Source of the DNA: Terfezia claveryi
Taxonomy: Eukaryota; Ascomycota; Pezizomycetes; Pezizales; Pezizaceae
NCBI GenBank assembly: GCA_015179025.1
Contig: WHUX01000199.1
Location: 1-64,000 of the forward strand
Direction of reading: 5' to 3'
DNA: 64,000 bases
A program made the translations under genes and the position numbers. Under the pieces are notes generated by a model, which saw only the letters and a program-made list of their open reading frames with translations, was not told the DNA's origin and searched no databases. Positions 22,981 through 34,612 of this stretch are shown here, one piece after another (positions within the stretch are counted from its first letter, which is position 1; each line of letters begins with the position of its first letter).

Positions 22981-24340
22981 TGTGAAGAGGATAATGGAAA
23001 GCTAAAATATCGTAGGCGGATATATGTACCAAATTATATGCCTCTAAAGTTACGTCTAATCCAGGACCATCACGATATCCCAGCAGCGGGGCATCCAGGG
23101 CGATCCAAGACGCTTGAGCTCATCTCGCGACAATATTATTGGCCAAAAATGCATAAGGATGTTGATCAGTATGTACGCAACTGTCACCCCTGTCAACGTG
23201 CTCGAACGACACGACATGCCCCATACGGTATTCTTCGACCACTCGCAATTCCCCAAGGGCTTGGCAGGATATCTCCATGGATTTCATTATTGGGTTACCC
23301 TGGTCAAATGGATACAACGCAATTTTGGTAGTAGTATGTCGACTAACTAAAATGCGGCACTTTATTCCCTGTCTGATACCACTACTGCAGAGCAATTAGC
23401 AGATCTATATGCTCGGCATATCTTCCGCCTCCATGGTCTTCCTAGAACAATTGTATCAGACCGTGGGCCTCAATTCATCTCTCACTTTTGGAAAGCTCTC
23501 TGTCAAGTGCTTAAGATTCAATCTCTCCTGTCCACACCGTTTCACCCTCAAACTGACGGCCAGACCGAACGAGTCAATGCCACTCTAGAACAATATTTAC
23601 GGGTTTATGTTAATTATTTGCAGGATGACTGGAGAACTGGTTGCATCTCGCCGAGTTTGCAGCTAATAATCAAGCTTTGAAACAACTGGGTCATCTCCCT
23701 TCTTTGTGAATTATGGTCATGACCCACTATGGCAATTTGATTTCGAGGAGAAGCTCATACGACCTGATGAGCGGAGTGCTATAGAGGTGGCCAGGAAGAT
23801 CAAGGAAATAACGGAACACTTACAAAACAGATGGCTAGGGCACAGGCATGGCAACAGGAGCAAGCAGATAAAGGACAGATAATGCTCCAGTATTTAAGGA
23901 GGGAGATCTGGTTTGGTTTAATAGCCAGCACATTACAACACAACGGCCAAGTAGAAAGCTCGACCATAAACGGATTGGCCCCTACAAGATCACAAAGGTC
24001 ATATCCCCCTATGCATACGAACTCGACTTCCCCGCTAGTGTGCACTATCATCGAGTCCAGCATGTTTCACTTCTCGACCCGGCAAATAATAATCCCCTAC
24101 TTGGGCAATACAACCCACCACCTCTACCAGTGATAGTTGATAATGAGGAAGAGTGGCATGTGGAAGAAATCTTGGATTCTCGTCTTCGGAGGAAGAAATT
24201 AGAGTACTTAGTGAAATAGGTAGGGTTCAAAAGACTAGACTAGGAACCGGCAACAAACATCAACAAACTCAAGGCTATTGATGACTTCCACAGGCGAAAT
24301 CCGAGCAAACCAGGACCATTGCCAGAAGACGAAGACTAAG
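22981..24340 (+). pseudogene. Element E integrase and chromodomain
   Basis: The zinc site ([34 protein letters not shown]) is followed by an rve core: [18 protein letters not shown] and [19 protein letters not shown]. The first Asp region near 23270 is frameshifted. The tail is a chromodomain (EEWHVEEILDSRLRRKKLEY) with a TAG in place of a likely Trp. The polyprotein ends near 24340, just before a purine tract (AAGGAGGGGATAT) and the 3' LTR. Confidence 0.88.
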
Positions 24341-24373
24341 CCTTTAGGGACTTCGGCCATAAGGAGGGGATAT

Positions 24374-24764
24374 TGTCATGGCGTTAATTTACTTGCGAGG
24401 TATTTGACACTCGAACAGGCTTGTTCGAGTGTCAGCATGGTATTTGACACCCGAACAGACTTGTTCGGAGTGTCTTAATACTAGAAGGGATTAGAGAGGT
24501 AGATCGTGGAGTATCACCTACGATCACAGGTGATGTCAAGTTAGTCGGGCGCCACTCCTTTGGCCACGGCAATCGTGTATATAGGAAGCCGTAATTGTCG
24601 TTTCTTGTTCTTGTTCCTTATGCAACGTCTTGTATTATAACCTTGGTAATACAGACTCTGCCTTTTGTCTTGATACTTCAATCTACAGTTATAGTCTCGT
24701 CTTCGTGCGCTCCTTGGAGTCACGTCTTTAGTTATAGCCACAGCCAACGACTTATGCCGTTACA
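24374..24764 (+). repeat. Element E 3' LTR
   Basis: 391 bp, near-identical to 19064-19452. TATA at 24578-24583. ATGCAACGT at 24620-24628 is complementary to the primer site at 19455-19463. Confidence 0.93.
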
Positions 24765-25474
24765 CCCAGTCGGTTAACTCTATGCTCCAGTAAGTCAACA
24801 CTAGTAAAACCCCAATTGTATTTTTTCTCATCCAGTGTAAGATTCACTCGTTTGAAGGCCAATAGAACTTGCTCTATGTGCTATAGGTGGTCCCTCCAGT
24901 CCTTCGACTATATAATAACATCATCTATATATGCCAGAGCGAATTGCCATCTATATTTACCCAATAATAAATCTATTGCCCTCTAAACGAATGCTGGGGC
25001 ATTCTGTAACCCAAACGGAATTCGTTTATACTGCCAGAGACCTTCCTTTTCTGTAATATATGCCGTCAGCCAGCGGTCTTCTTCCACTATCCTGAACTAG
25101 TGGTAGCCTTTATTTGCATCCATTATCGAGAAGAATTGGGCTCCAGCTAGGGTGGCGAAGACTGTATCTGGGCGTAGGATTAGGTATTTGTCCAGCGGTG
25201 TGAGCTTGTTTACAGCTCGAAAGTCTATACAGAACCGTACCTTATCTCCCTGCTTGATCATCACTACTGGTGCAGCAATTGGTCCGAAACTCCGTTTAAT
25301 GATGTCCAGTTCTTTTCGTGTTTCCAGCGCCTCCTTAATATGTTTTGATATTCTTGGAGACTCCCTGTATGCCTGTATCTAGCCTGGTGGTTGTATGGTG
25401 GGGGTGATTCTTATCAGTGGCATGTCCATATCTCCCAGTCTCCGTCCTTCAAAGCTGAAGCATGCCGTGAACCT
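24765..25474 (-). pseudogene. Element D RT N-terminal half
   Basis: Minus-strand RT with PFGLQNAPAFV near 25010 and the catalytic YIDDVII near 24930. Stops come from TGG>TAG-type changes. It is directly continued by 18117-19063 on the other side of element E. Confidence 0.82.
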
Positions 25475-25978
25475 TCAGATTAAAGCCGCCAGTTGGTCTT
25501 TCATTTCCTTTAACAGGTTCTTATCTACCATTATCGTTAGATATTTGAATTCCAGTGCTAGTCTTATTGGTTCCTCCAATTCCAATTCAATCTTCTCTAC
25601 TATCCTTTCATCTGGTATAGGCTTCTCTTGTAGTCCTAGTGGGTCCACCTGTAGTGTGTCAGGGTCCTGATGGTATTCTATTGTTCTTGTTTTGTATATA
25701 CTTCTGGCGATTACTCTTCTTGTCCTTCTATCAGTTTTGTATACATGCGTGGGGAGGCCTGTCTCTAGCGCCAGGTTTTCTCGTACTTTTTCCCCTTGTG
25801 GGCATTCTAGGTATTTAATTATATCTGCGTTTCGTCTCATATCCCATTTTCCTGTTCTTGCCTTTCTTTGTTGGTGACGTCTCTCTTGTCTAAATATATC
25901 AGTTCCTATGTCTCTTGTGTCTAGAATCCACTTCTTCAGTATCATGCTAGCTGCCAGTGTGACGGGTCTCGGTTCCAC
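25475..25978 (-). pseudogene. Element D region upstream of RT
   Basis: A 167-codon minus-strand frame, rich in Arg/Lys/Glu, between the protease-like region and the RT (ILKKWILDTRDIGTDIFRQE; IEYHQDPDTLQVDPLGLQEK). It joins the protease to the RT in the polyprotein. No separate function is visible. Confidence 0.6.
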
Positions 25979-26065
25979 CCACGTATTCTATAACCTGTCC
26001 AAGGTTGATGATACTGTGTTCAAAGTCTATGGGTTTGGTATCCCGTCTGTTTGAGGTTTGCTGTC

Positions 26066-27240
26066 CTACACTAGTGGGCTTGCATATTGTAGGGAAGTAG
26101 TTGGTTCTAAGCCTGGTCTGTTCCATTCGGAGGGGCTTGAGAAGTAAGTTATCCTCATATTGGGGTTTAAGACCCTTACCTCTCCTAGTACCTTACCGTT
26201 CTTTATTCTCAAAGGGTATTCGCATAGGTTGGAAAATTGAACAAATAGGGTGTTCTTGTAAATCAAAGTAGTTGGAATCCTTCCTATCTCTTCTCTTTCC
26301 AAGTTTATGAATGCCTTCCCCTCAAACAGTAAGGTCTTTTGATCTAGGAGTGAGTTCCCTGTCACAATTGGGATACACGCATCAGTGTGTAGGGGAACAA
26401 CTATCGATTTCCCTGCTATCACTGTATTGTTGATAGAGCGTTTCAATACCTTCTTCTCCATTCGGCGGTTGGCAATGGGAATGTTCATGCCAGATACGTA
26501 GATGATGCCTTTGCTTTCAATATAGTCAATCTCATATGCTTTTGATGCATCTCTTCCGATTAGCAAGTTGCAGTCAAGTTCCTCTACCACTTGAAATTCC
26601 ACCCATATCTTCACCACCTTTCCATCTTCTCCTCTCAGCACCTCCGCGGTTGGTAGATACACTAGTATAGTAACGAACCCCTGAGTTTTTTCCTGTCCTC
26701 CACCCACTCCATTGAAGTGTAGGTTCAAACTTGGGTGAGTTCTAATTTCTGCTTCTAGTGCCTCTCTCTTTAATATATTGTGTCTTCTCAAACATTGGCA
26801 CCCAGTATCCCTATATCCCAGCACTGTGTTGCGGTTTGAAGAAGGGGGTCCGAGCCAGACCTCTAGGGGGAGTGGGTCTCCGTTCAACCATGATATCCCT
26901 TCCCTTATCGATGGGGCTTTCTCCATCTCAATGATCTGAATGGTCTCATCTATAGGAATGCTTTTTGACTTCGCAAAAGATAATAGAGATATTTGTGTTA
27001 TATTGAAGTGAGTCGAGCTGTCTGTAGATTCTTCACTCTCCTGGTCCTCTTCATCCTCTGATATACCAGACTCAGCGTTCTCTGCAGCAGTTATCATGTA
27101 ACTCTTCCCTTTCAAGCCCTCCGATTTTCTTTCTGATCTCCCAAGCCTTTCCTGTCCTTTCTGTTCTTCAGGTCTCTCTCTGTCTTTCTTCACCTCAGGG
27201 CATTAGTTTCTGAAGTGGTCTTCCCCACAGATGGAGCATG
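26066..27240 (-). pseudogene. Element D gag zinc knuckle and protease
   Basis: The frame starts with a CCHC knuckle (CSICGEDHFRN*C, with a TAA before the last Cys), then an acidic Lys-rich linker. A retropepsin-like domain follows with a DTG active site (VLGYRDTGCQCLRRHNIL) and CNLLIGRDASKAYEID. The 375-codon frame from 27193 down to 26066 is open. The segment is cut upstream by element F at 27471. Confidence 0.78.
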
Positions 27241-27470
27241 GTCTTAGTCCTTTGTCTGATGGCTTTGTCCTTGTGTCCGACACCTTTTTTCCTTTCGTCT
27301 TCGATATTTCTACTTTTTGGGAGGTCTACGAGCTTTTCTTTCTCTCTTTCTTTCTCTTGTCTACCAATAAGGAGCGTTGCCAGAGTTCCTCTCTAAAGTT
27401 TGCTAGTCTTTTTTGTCTGTATGACATGACTGCTACTTCTAGTGTGTGTTTTTCCAACCCTCTCCATATC

Positions 27471-27982
27471 TGTCACAACCGTGTGCTCAGTTGTCCTCGC
27501 TATCACCTGCGACGCAGGTGATAGGTTATTACTATTGTTGTCTTGGTCATCACCTGCTTTTGCAGGTGATGGGTTATTGTTATCATTACCTTGCTTGGCT
27601 TCCGAGATAGGGATCTTGAGAAGCTTATTTCCCCCAGTGCCCTAACCGAGTTATGTATATATAGAGCCTGTCCCTCGTACTGTCATTGGATCCCCATCCA
27701 ACATCTTGTATACCCAATACAGGACCTTGCTCCTCCCAGCGCTTGTGCACCTCCTTTGTGTATCTCCTTGTCCCGTGAATCAGCTCTGCAGCACAGCTGC
27801 CTCCCTCTGACATACGCGGCAACCACTTCCGCGTGTCTCTTGTCATTGCCTCTTGCCTCCTGCCCTTGCCCTGTCTCAGCCTTCCCCTGGTCACATACGT
27901 AGCGCTCCTACGTATACAATTCCCCCTTGCCACTGTCCCGGTATACCCCTTGGTCGCCTTGTCTCCCAGAGCCCACGTTACA
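27471..27982 (+). repeat. Element F 5' LTR
   Basis: Carries two 9-bp-arm hairpins, ATCACCTGC-GAC-GCAGGTGAT near 27507 and ATCACCTGC-TTTT-GCAGGTGAT near 27549. TATA at 27656-27663 is followed 40 bp later by ATCCAACAT (27696-27704). Confidence 0.95.
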
Positions 27983-27995
27983 CTACATTGAATCC
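27983..27995 (+). promoter_or_regulatory. Element F primer-binding site, self-priming type
   Basis: CTACATTGAATCC directly follows the LTR. ACATTGAAT is two G>A changes from ACGTTGGAT, the exact complement of ATCCAACGT in F's 3' LTR (31431-31439). Confidence 0.5.
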
Positions 27996-28018
27996 TTTGG
28001 ACCAACTGGTATACAGTC

Positions 28019-29187
28019 ATGTCCGGAGCAGCTCTTCCACCACCCACTGTCAGGTTCCAGACCTAGAGAAACTCCCTTATACCCCAGGCCCGAACGAATT
28101 GAATGCCTATCATCGAGAAATTATCAACATCTTCAAGGCCATAGATGCCATCGAGGATGAACTCTGCAACAGCCTGGCCTTGGCTGAACGAAAGCTGAGA
28201 TCCGCCGACGAAGAGATCACGGTCCTCCAGACGGATCTAGACCATGTGAACCTTGCTCTGGCCAACAAACGGACTATGGTCCAAAACCTCAGCCATGCTC
28301 TAAGGAACCTTGCAACACCAACAGCAGCTAGTAGCAACAAGACTGAAAGCATTCCGACTCCCCTCAAGTTCAATAGAGACTAGGTTTGTCTATGAGCCTG
28401 GAAGAATGCAGTCAACCTCAAGCTAAACGGGGACTCTGCTAGGTTCCCGTCAGAACAACATCGACTGGCATACATTTTCGCCTTGCTGGAGGGGAAAGCT
28501 TGTAACCAGATCCAGCCATACATCCTTGAAACCAGGATCAAGCTCAACAATATCTCGGCCCTTTTCACAATCCTGGATAGGGCATTCGGGAACTCCGATG
28601 CTGTTGGCACTGCCAGTAGGGCCCTCCAAGCCCATAGGCAGAAAAAAACCGATCTGTCCACTTATGTGGCAGAATTCTCGAGACTGGTGGTACAGGTCCG
28701 ATAGAATGACCAGTCCAAACTGAAGCAATTCCAGGAAGGGCTAAATGACGAAATCCAGCAGGCCATGGTCAGTCTTCCAGAAGCCAAAACCCTTGACGAA
28801 TTGATTGACCAGGCTTCTCGGGTGGAACGGCAGATGTCCCAGCTCCGCAACCACCTCCCGTTCAGGCCAGCACCCCGTCTCCCACCACCCCAGCAACACC
28901 ATGCAACCAAAGCAGCTCAGGCTACTACCCCTGCTAATCAACCAGCACACCCATCGTTGGTGGCAGGAGGGCCCACCCTTATGGATTTATCATCAGGAAG
29001 TCCCTGCCTGATACAAGAAGAGAGGGAACGTCACCAAATGAATGGGCTATGTATAGTGTACGGAAAGGGGGACCACTTCATCGCAGCATGTCCTCTCCGC
29101 AAAAACCGCTCGATGGCCACCCACACTATCTTCGAATCCAGGATCGAAGAGGTGGATGAGTCGGGAAAAGCCCTGTCCCTTGCATAG
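28019..29187 (+). pseudogene. Element F gag
   Basis: ATG at 28019 gives MSGAALPPPTVRFQT then a TAG. Coiled-coil-like N-domain (LALAERKLRSADEEITVLQT), capsid-like middle (FAILDRAFGNSD region, KKTDLSTYVAEFSRLVVQVR) and a Pro/Gln-rich linker. The zinc knuckle, LCIVYGKGDHFIAACPL, has Tyr in place of the second Cys. Close relative of the gag at 37175. Confidence 0.88.
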
Positions 29188-29228
29188 TCACTGACACTAG
29201 CAAGGGACCTGCATTAGGTCACCTGTCT

Positions 29229-31055
29229 TTGTCATCTTTTTTTGTTCCTTCTATGTCTGTTGACAAGTCTTACCTATTTAGTGAGTATTTTGTTATACCT
29301 ATCACGATATCCTTCAATGGTAAAACACTCGTCATATCAGCTCTCGTAGACTGTGGAGTCTTAGGAATTGCCTTTGTTGACCAGACCTTTGTCAGTATGC
29401 ATGCCATACCTACCTCTAAGCTTAAAACCCCCCGCCTCCTCGATGTCATTGATGGCCAACCTATCTCTTCTGGAGCCGTCACCGATATCGCATGTACTCC
29501 TGCCCAGATTGGGGACCACTCTGAAAGCCTCCCTATGTTCATTACAAAGCTCAAGTACCCAATTGTCCTCGGAATCCCATGGCTTAGAATGCATGATGTA
29601 TCAGTCAGCTTTGGCTCTTATACTCTACAGTTCAATAGCCCTTACTATAAAAACCACTGCGGAAATCCAAAAGCCACTACCACTAGATTATGTGCGTTAC
29701 CACCCCCTATTATCTACCTATCCCAGGTGGTGAATTCAACGGAACACCTTAACGCCACTGTCCCCTCCGTTCCCCCTGTTCCCCCTGTTCCCCCTGTTCC
29801 CCCTGTTTCCCCTGTTCCCCCTACTCCTCCTGTGCCTCCTGCCCCTCCTGTACCTCTTGGATCCCCTGGCTCTTCTAGTCCCCCAAAGTCCCTCAACGTT
29901 AGCTTTATCAGCGCAGGGGCTTTCACTTACCTTACTAGGAGGCACAAGCTGAAGGCTCATGCTCTATCCATATATGAGGCGAACCTGGAAATCAATAAAA
30001 CAAAGTACAAGGAGGAGTGGAAGTCTATGGTTCCGGATGAATACCACGAATTCATTGATCTGTTCTCGGAAAAAGCCACGGAGAAGCTAGCGCTCCACCG
30101 ACTATATGACCACACAATTCCACTGGTAAAGGGTAAGACCCCCCCCTATGGGCACCTTTACGGAATGTCCCGAGTGGAATTGGAGGCCCTGAAGAAGTAC
30201 CTGGTGGAGAACTTGAATAAGAGCTTTATTCAGCACAGCTCTTCCCCAGCGGGTGCTCCTGTACTGTTTGTGAAGAAATCGGACAGCTCTCTTTAGTTGT
30301 GTGTTGATTATCGTGGCCTGAACGAGATAACGGTCAAAAACAGGTACCTCCTACCTCTAATCCAGGAGACATTAGCCAGGCTTTCCAAGGCAAAATGGTT
30401 CACCAAATTGGACTTGAGAGGGGCATACAACCTAGTACAGATCACTGAGGGGGAGAAGTGGAAAACTGCCTTCCGGATACGTTACGGCCACTTCGAGTAC
30501 AACGTTATGCCCTTCGGCTTAACCAATGCCCTAGCCTATTTCCAACACTTTATTAATGACACTCTGCGAGACTTTCTGGATGTGTTCTGTACGGCTTACC
30601 TCAACGATATCTTGATCTATTCAGATACTCTGGCAGAGCACAAAATCCATGTTAGGCAAGTCTTGGAGAAGCTGGAGCAGGCTGGGCTGTACCTTAAGCC
30701 TGAAAAATGCGAATTCTACATCTAAGAGGTAAAGTACCTGGGCTTGATCATAACTACAGAAGGTATTAGAATGGACCCTGCCAAAGTTGCTGCAATTCAA
30801 GAGTGGGAAACCCCAGCCAATTTGAAGGATGTGTAAGCCTTCCTAGGATTTGCCAACTTCTACCGCCGATTTATTCTGAGATACTCAAGAATCACGGCAC
30901 CACTGACGGCCTTGACGAAAACAAAGGTAGAAGCTGGCTCACACTTGACAAAAAGGGCCTTCCACTAGAATCCAGAAGCCCAATCCGCCTTCCAGAACCT
31001 CAAGGAAGCCTTATGCTCAGCCCCAATCCTAGCCCATTTTGACCCTGATAGCGAT
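29229..31055 (+). pseudogene. Element F protease and RT, truncated
   Basis: The protease has ALVDCGVLGIAFVD (DCG). The linker holds a (VPP)n minisatellite (29765-29860). The RT has [17 protein letters not shown] and [12 protein letters not shown] near 30594, where the catalytic YLDD is changed to YLND. Stops at 30295 and 30723. The frame is lost in the thumb region near 30835 and the element is deleted after 31053. Confidence 0.88.
29760..29870 (+). repeat. 9-bp coding minisatellite (VPP)n in element F
   Basis: About 12 units of GTTCCCCCT encode VPP/SPVPPTPP. Element B lacks the array at the same place, so it expanded in the F lineage. Confidence 0.85.
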
Positions 31056-31205
31056 ACTCGAGGAAGCCCCGCCCAGTTGACTGATGTCATGACTCTGTGT
31101 CTTTGTTGTGGTTTCTACCCTTGTTGTTGTTTTCTGTATTAATTTTGCCAGTTGTCGTGCCCAGGCCTCTTAGTCGCTAGAGCTCCAGCCTAAAGGGGGA
31201 GATAG

Positions 31206-31717
31206 TGTCACAACTGTGTGCTCAGTTGTCCTCGCTATCACCTGTGACACAGGTGATGGGTTATTACCATTGTTGTCTTGGTCATCACCTGTGATCACAG
31301 GTGATAGGTTATTGTTATCGTTACCTTGCTTGGCTTCCGAGATAGAGATCTTGGGAAGCTTATTTCCACCATTGCCTTGACTGAGTTATGTATATATAGA
31401 GCCTGTCCCTCGTACTGTCATTGGATCCCCATCCAACGTCTTGTATACCCAATACAGGACCTTGCTCCTCCCAGTGCTTGTGCACCTCCCTTGTGCACCT
31501 CCTTGTCCCGTGAATCAGCTCTGCAGCACAGCTGCCTCCCTCCAACACACGTGGCAACCACTTCCGCATGTCTCTTGTCATTCCCTCTTGCCTTCTGCCC
31601 TTGCCCTGTCCTAGCCTTCTCCTGGTCACACACATAGCGCTCCTACGTGTGCAATTCCCCCTTACCACTGCCCCAGCGTACCCCTTGGTCGCCTTGTCTC
31701 CCAGAGCCCACGTTACA
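31206..31717 (+). repeat. Element F 3' LTR
   Basis: 512 bp, matching the 5' LTR with mainly transition differences. TATA at 31391 and ATCCAACGT at 31431-31439, 40 bp downstream. The hairpins differ by linked changes in both arms (ATCACCTGT...ACAGGTGAT). Confidence 0.95.
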
Positions 31718-31722
31718 ATATC

Positions 31723-32831
31723 TCATACATCAGGTTCTTGTCTGATATCGTAGGCTCTGCTCTTTGGTGTTGGTTTTGTTTCTCGTAGAAGTACTTGTTA
31801 GATGACTCCTTCCATGGTTCAAACACTTTCTTGTCTGCTAATTCCTTTAGCCTTCTAACATCTTCTCGAATGCGTCTCTCATCACACTCTTCCATCCGTC
31901 CAGGGTGTGTAGATATCTCATATTGTAATCGTCCAGGGTTTGAACCAATCCCTGGCGATCCCTTCAGGCATTTCGGTATGGCTTTCATGACTTTCTGTTC
32001 CCCATAGAATTTTGTTGAGACCTCGCATTGTCTTATAAAGTACTCTACGTTGTCTCCATCAAACTTTATAAGGTCCTTGACTCGCAGTGGTTGAGATCTC
32101 CTCTCACTCTGTCTCTCCTGCCCCCACTCGCCGTGTCTTTCGTAATGTCTCTCCTTTCTGCAGCCCTTACCCTTCACTTTACCCCTATTCCTATCTCTTT
32201 CAGTCTTCTCTTCCCCATCACTCTCGCTGCTCTATCTTTCTTCTCTAGCCCTGCTGGGAGTTCCCCCTCTCAGGTGGGGTGGTCTTGGGTCATCAAAGAT
32301 AGTTTTCGAGGGTGGGAGGTCTTCCAAAACAAGACGTTCTCTAGGTCTGTCATGAGGTAGGGCTTGTCTGGGGTTTGATATCTCGTGGGAGGGTATTTGG
32401 AGTTGTTCTGCCATGCGTTCCTCTATCTGTTGTACTTTCTTGTTCACCTTCACCATTTCTTTACTGAACGTAGCCATCAAGGTTGCCATCTCTAGTTTTC
32501 GGGTCTCTTCCAACTTGCGGATGAGACTTTCTAACTTCGAGAAATGGTTGTTATCTTTAGAGCCCATTCCACATAGTCTATTTAGCAACAGTGAGTTTCT
32601 CGTATGTGTCTTGTCAGGGAGTTCTCGATTTGTAGGTGTTTTTGGTAGGGTGGGGTATAAGGTCTAAGAATCGGATATGAGCTCATCTTGTTCTTCCTCC
32701 ATTTCCAGCTCTTCTCCTCTATCTTCTTCCTCACCTCCTAGGTTAGGTTCGTCCCTGGTTTCAGCTTCCTCTTTCTCGACTGTGGAGGTTACTGGTGTCT
32801 TGTATGCCTTAGGCAGTTGTCTGTAAGTCAT
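31723..32831 (-). pseudogene. Element D gag
   Basis: ATG at 32831 opens MTYRQLPKAYKTPVTSTVEK and an acidic stretch, a TAG near 32668, then a coiled-coil (FSKLESLIRKLEETRKLEMA) and a basic Arg-rich linker. A capsid-like segment (VKDLIKFDGDNVEYFIRQCE) leads toward the zinc knuckle beyond element F. The leader between 32831 and the LTR has no gene. Confidence 0.75.
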
Positions 32832-33106
32832 GGCTTCGTCCCTGCCAAGGGCTTTTGCACTGGTGTTCTTCTCATGATCGTGTGATTACTTTAGGTGCAC
32901 CGTAGTGTCTTTTTCAGAGCTTAACCTTTTGCTGAGAATAGAGTTCAGCTCGAGGGAACTTGCCTCGAGGCTAGATTACCCGACAGACTCTTCTTGAAGG
33001 GGGATAGAGTCCGAGAGGCAGAGTGATGTAAGTAGATATTGAGGCAGAGATAGAGTCTCTAAAGAGTGGTGCCTCAACCCGGCTGGGCTCTGAGGGCTTC
33101 TCGTGG

Positions 33107-33126
33107 AACGAGGTGTTGCTACCAAC
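33107..33126 (-). promoter_or_regulatory. Element D primer-binding site, tRNA type
   Basis: On the sense strand the LTR end CCTTACA is followed by GT and then TGGTAGCAACACCTCG. The TGG two bases past the LTR is the usual complement of a tRNA CCA end. I cannot assign the tRNA by eye. Confidence 0.5.
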
Positions 33127-33320
33127 TGTAAGGACCAAACGTCATCAATTCTGCTTGAACATGCCTGGAGATCATCCGTCAGGCACGAACTCCCGTCTAT
33201 TTACATAAGGGAGGCTCTCTAGTCCTTCCCTTTTGGTCTATCATCTAACTAATCTAGTTTATGCATGCTGATCTAGTCTAAATGTGTCTAGGCTAGCCTC
33301 TTTGGTAAGGTACCCTTACA
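33127..33320 (-). repeat. Element D 5' LTR
   Basis: 194 bp. By eye it differs from the other LTR at nine sites. Eight are transitions, and in all eight this copy carries A or T. Confidence 0.93.
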
Positions 33321-33496
33321 ATACCTTCAATCCGAAAATAACGAACTATTTCCTTATATACCTCCTCCTTTACCTCATCCAGGCTCAGCTCACCTTCTTG
33401 TTTATTGTTCTTCAACATTATTTTAACCGTTATCACTTGGAGTGATCTGAATCTGAACCCTAGTCTGTCTTGCGCTTGTTTCTGGACATGTTGCAA
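33321..33496 (-). pseudogene. Possible host reading frame interrupted by element D
   Basis: A minus-strand frame (VQKQAQDRLGFRFRSLQVIT; LSLDEVKEEVYKEIVRYFRI) free of stops runs exactly up to D's target duplication. The first codon is TTG, so the true start or an upstream exon is unknown. On the far side of D (16344 downward) the frame continues only about a dozen codons. Not recognised; may be a fragment of another repeat. Confidence 0.3.
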
Positions 33497-33499
33497 TAC

Positions 33500-33995
33500 A
33501 ATGTAATCTATTTAAACTTTCGCTTCTTATTGTTATTTTCGTTCCCCGCTCAGTAACGAAAGAAGCAGTTCGCAGAGGTAAGACTACAGCGGAGGATATA
33601 ATTCTAGACGAGGTGAGGTTTAGCTAAGAAGTGGAGCGGGCAACATTTCGGCCGAGGAAAGACATGATGATATAACTAATGAGTAAGAAAGAAGGGTGAT
33701 ATATGTTCAGCCCATACTCGTAAGGTAAAGGAGATACTAGGAGGAAAACGCAAATGAGATAACTAGCTGAGACCAGTCACCAGTACATCTAGGTCTGAAA
33801 CTCTGTGATGCCTAGTCTAGTGGAAAGAGGGTCTGGTCAAAACACATGAGGAGCTGGCAGAAGACCATTGTTTTTACTCTTCGTACCGAAATTTAGTCAT
33901 GCTTGTCACATGCAAATTGATTTATTTCACTTCAGCCATGGCTTATGATCTACGTTTCCCATGCATATGTATGGTGATGGCGTTACCGAAAAACT
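33500..33995. other. Gap without recognisable gene
   Basis: Mixed-composition sequence between D and the inverted repeat. I see no coding frame, RNA gene or repeat. Confidence 0.4.
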
Positions 33996-33996
33996 T

Positions 33997-34612
33997 CAGG
34001 CATGAGACTTGGCACAACCACTAAAGTACTGGGAACGGTCCAATCCCCAGTCTAATAGTACTGACAACTAGGATCCCTGAGTTAACACCTGACTTCAATT
34101 ACAAATCAACTAAGTGTCTTACAACTGGGGTAGAAATGCCCCTTGCATAACTAGTCTACCCTCCGCACTCACATAACATAGGTTTATTGACTACACTACT
34201 AAGACTTTGAATTATGATAGTCCGAACATCTCATGCTCCAATCATAGTCCTTATTCAGCCCTTTCAGGCTCAGATGAATGGGTTTCTCAGTAAATGAATA
34301 AGTATGTTAAGCACTACTTGATCAAATACAAATAAACAAGTCCTCCGATAAATCAATATATATGTTAAGCACTACTTGATCAGCTATACAGACCAGTACT
34401 CGCTAACTCGCTAGCCATATTCAGTATGCTCATCCCTATTAAACCAGTTGTATATTGATTAGGATTTTCAAATATTACCCTGAACTCTCCAATACTATTC
34501 AATAGTATTGACTACGTTAAGCTATATCAAAATACTAAATACTCTAATCACGGTTAGTAGTGTTGAATAGTTTAAATACTAATTAGTTTAAAATGGCAAA
34601 GATAAAAAAATA
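33997..34612 (+). repeat. Left inverted repeat of unit G
   Basis: Ends just after GGCAAAGATAAAA. Includes an internal direct repeat of TTAAGCACTACTTGATCA (two copies about 60 bp apart), also present in the right arm. Confidence 0.9.

Larger units (their letters stand above)
19064..24764 (+). mobile_element. Element E: Ty3/Gypsy inserted in D
   Basis: LTRs of 389 bp (19064-19452) and 391 bp (24374-24764) start TGTCAYRGCGTTAATTT. The 5-bp CCCAG at 19059-19063 is repeated at 24765-24769, a perfect target duplication inside D's RT. Orientation is opposite to D. The interior carries gag, protease, RT, RNase H, integrase and chromodomain remnants in the standard order. Confidence 0.95.
27471..31717 (+). 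mobile_element. Element F: internally deleted Ty3/Gypsy inserted in D
   Basis: Two 512-bp LTRs (27471-27982 and 31206-31717), both TGTCACAAC...CGTTACA, with a perfect ATATC duplication (27466-27470 and 31718-31722). The interior keeps gag, protease and RT. It then jumps near 31053 straight to the last codons of the polyprotein. Compared with its relative B, about 1.95 kb (RNase H to chromodomain) is missing, so F must depend on another element for mobility. Confidence 0.95.
16345..33320 (-). mobile_element. Element D: full-length Ty3/Gypsy, split by E and F
   Basis: Two 194-bp LTRs (TGTAAGGACC...CCCTTACA) at 16345-16538 and 33127-33320 flank a minus-strand gag-pol. The 4-bp sequence ATAC lies just outside both ends and is the likely target duplication. 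Removing the two nested elements and their duplications leaves about 7.0 kb, a normal gypsy length. D itself appears to interrupt a minus-strand reading frame at 33321-33496. Confidence 0.93.
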
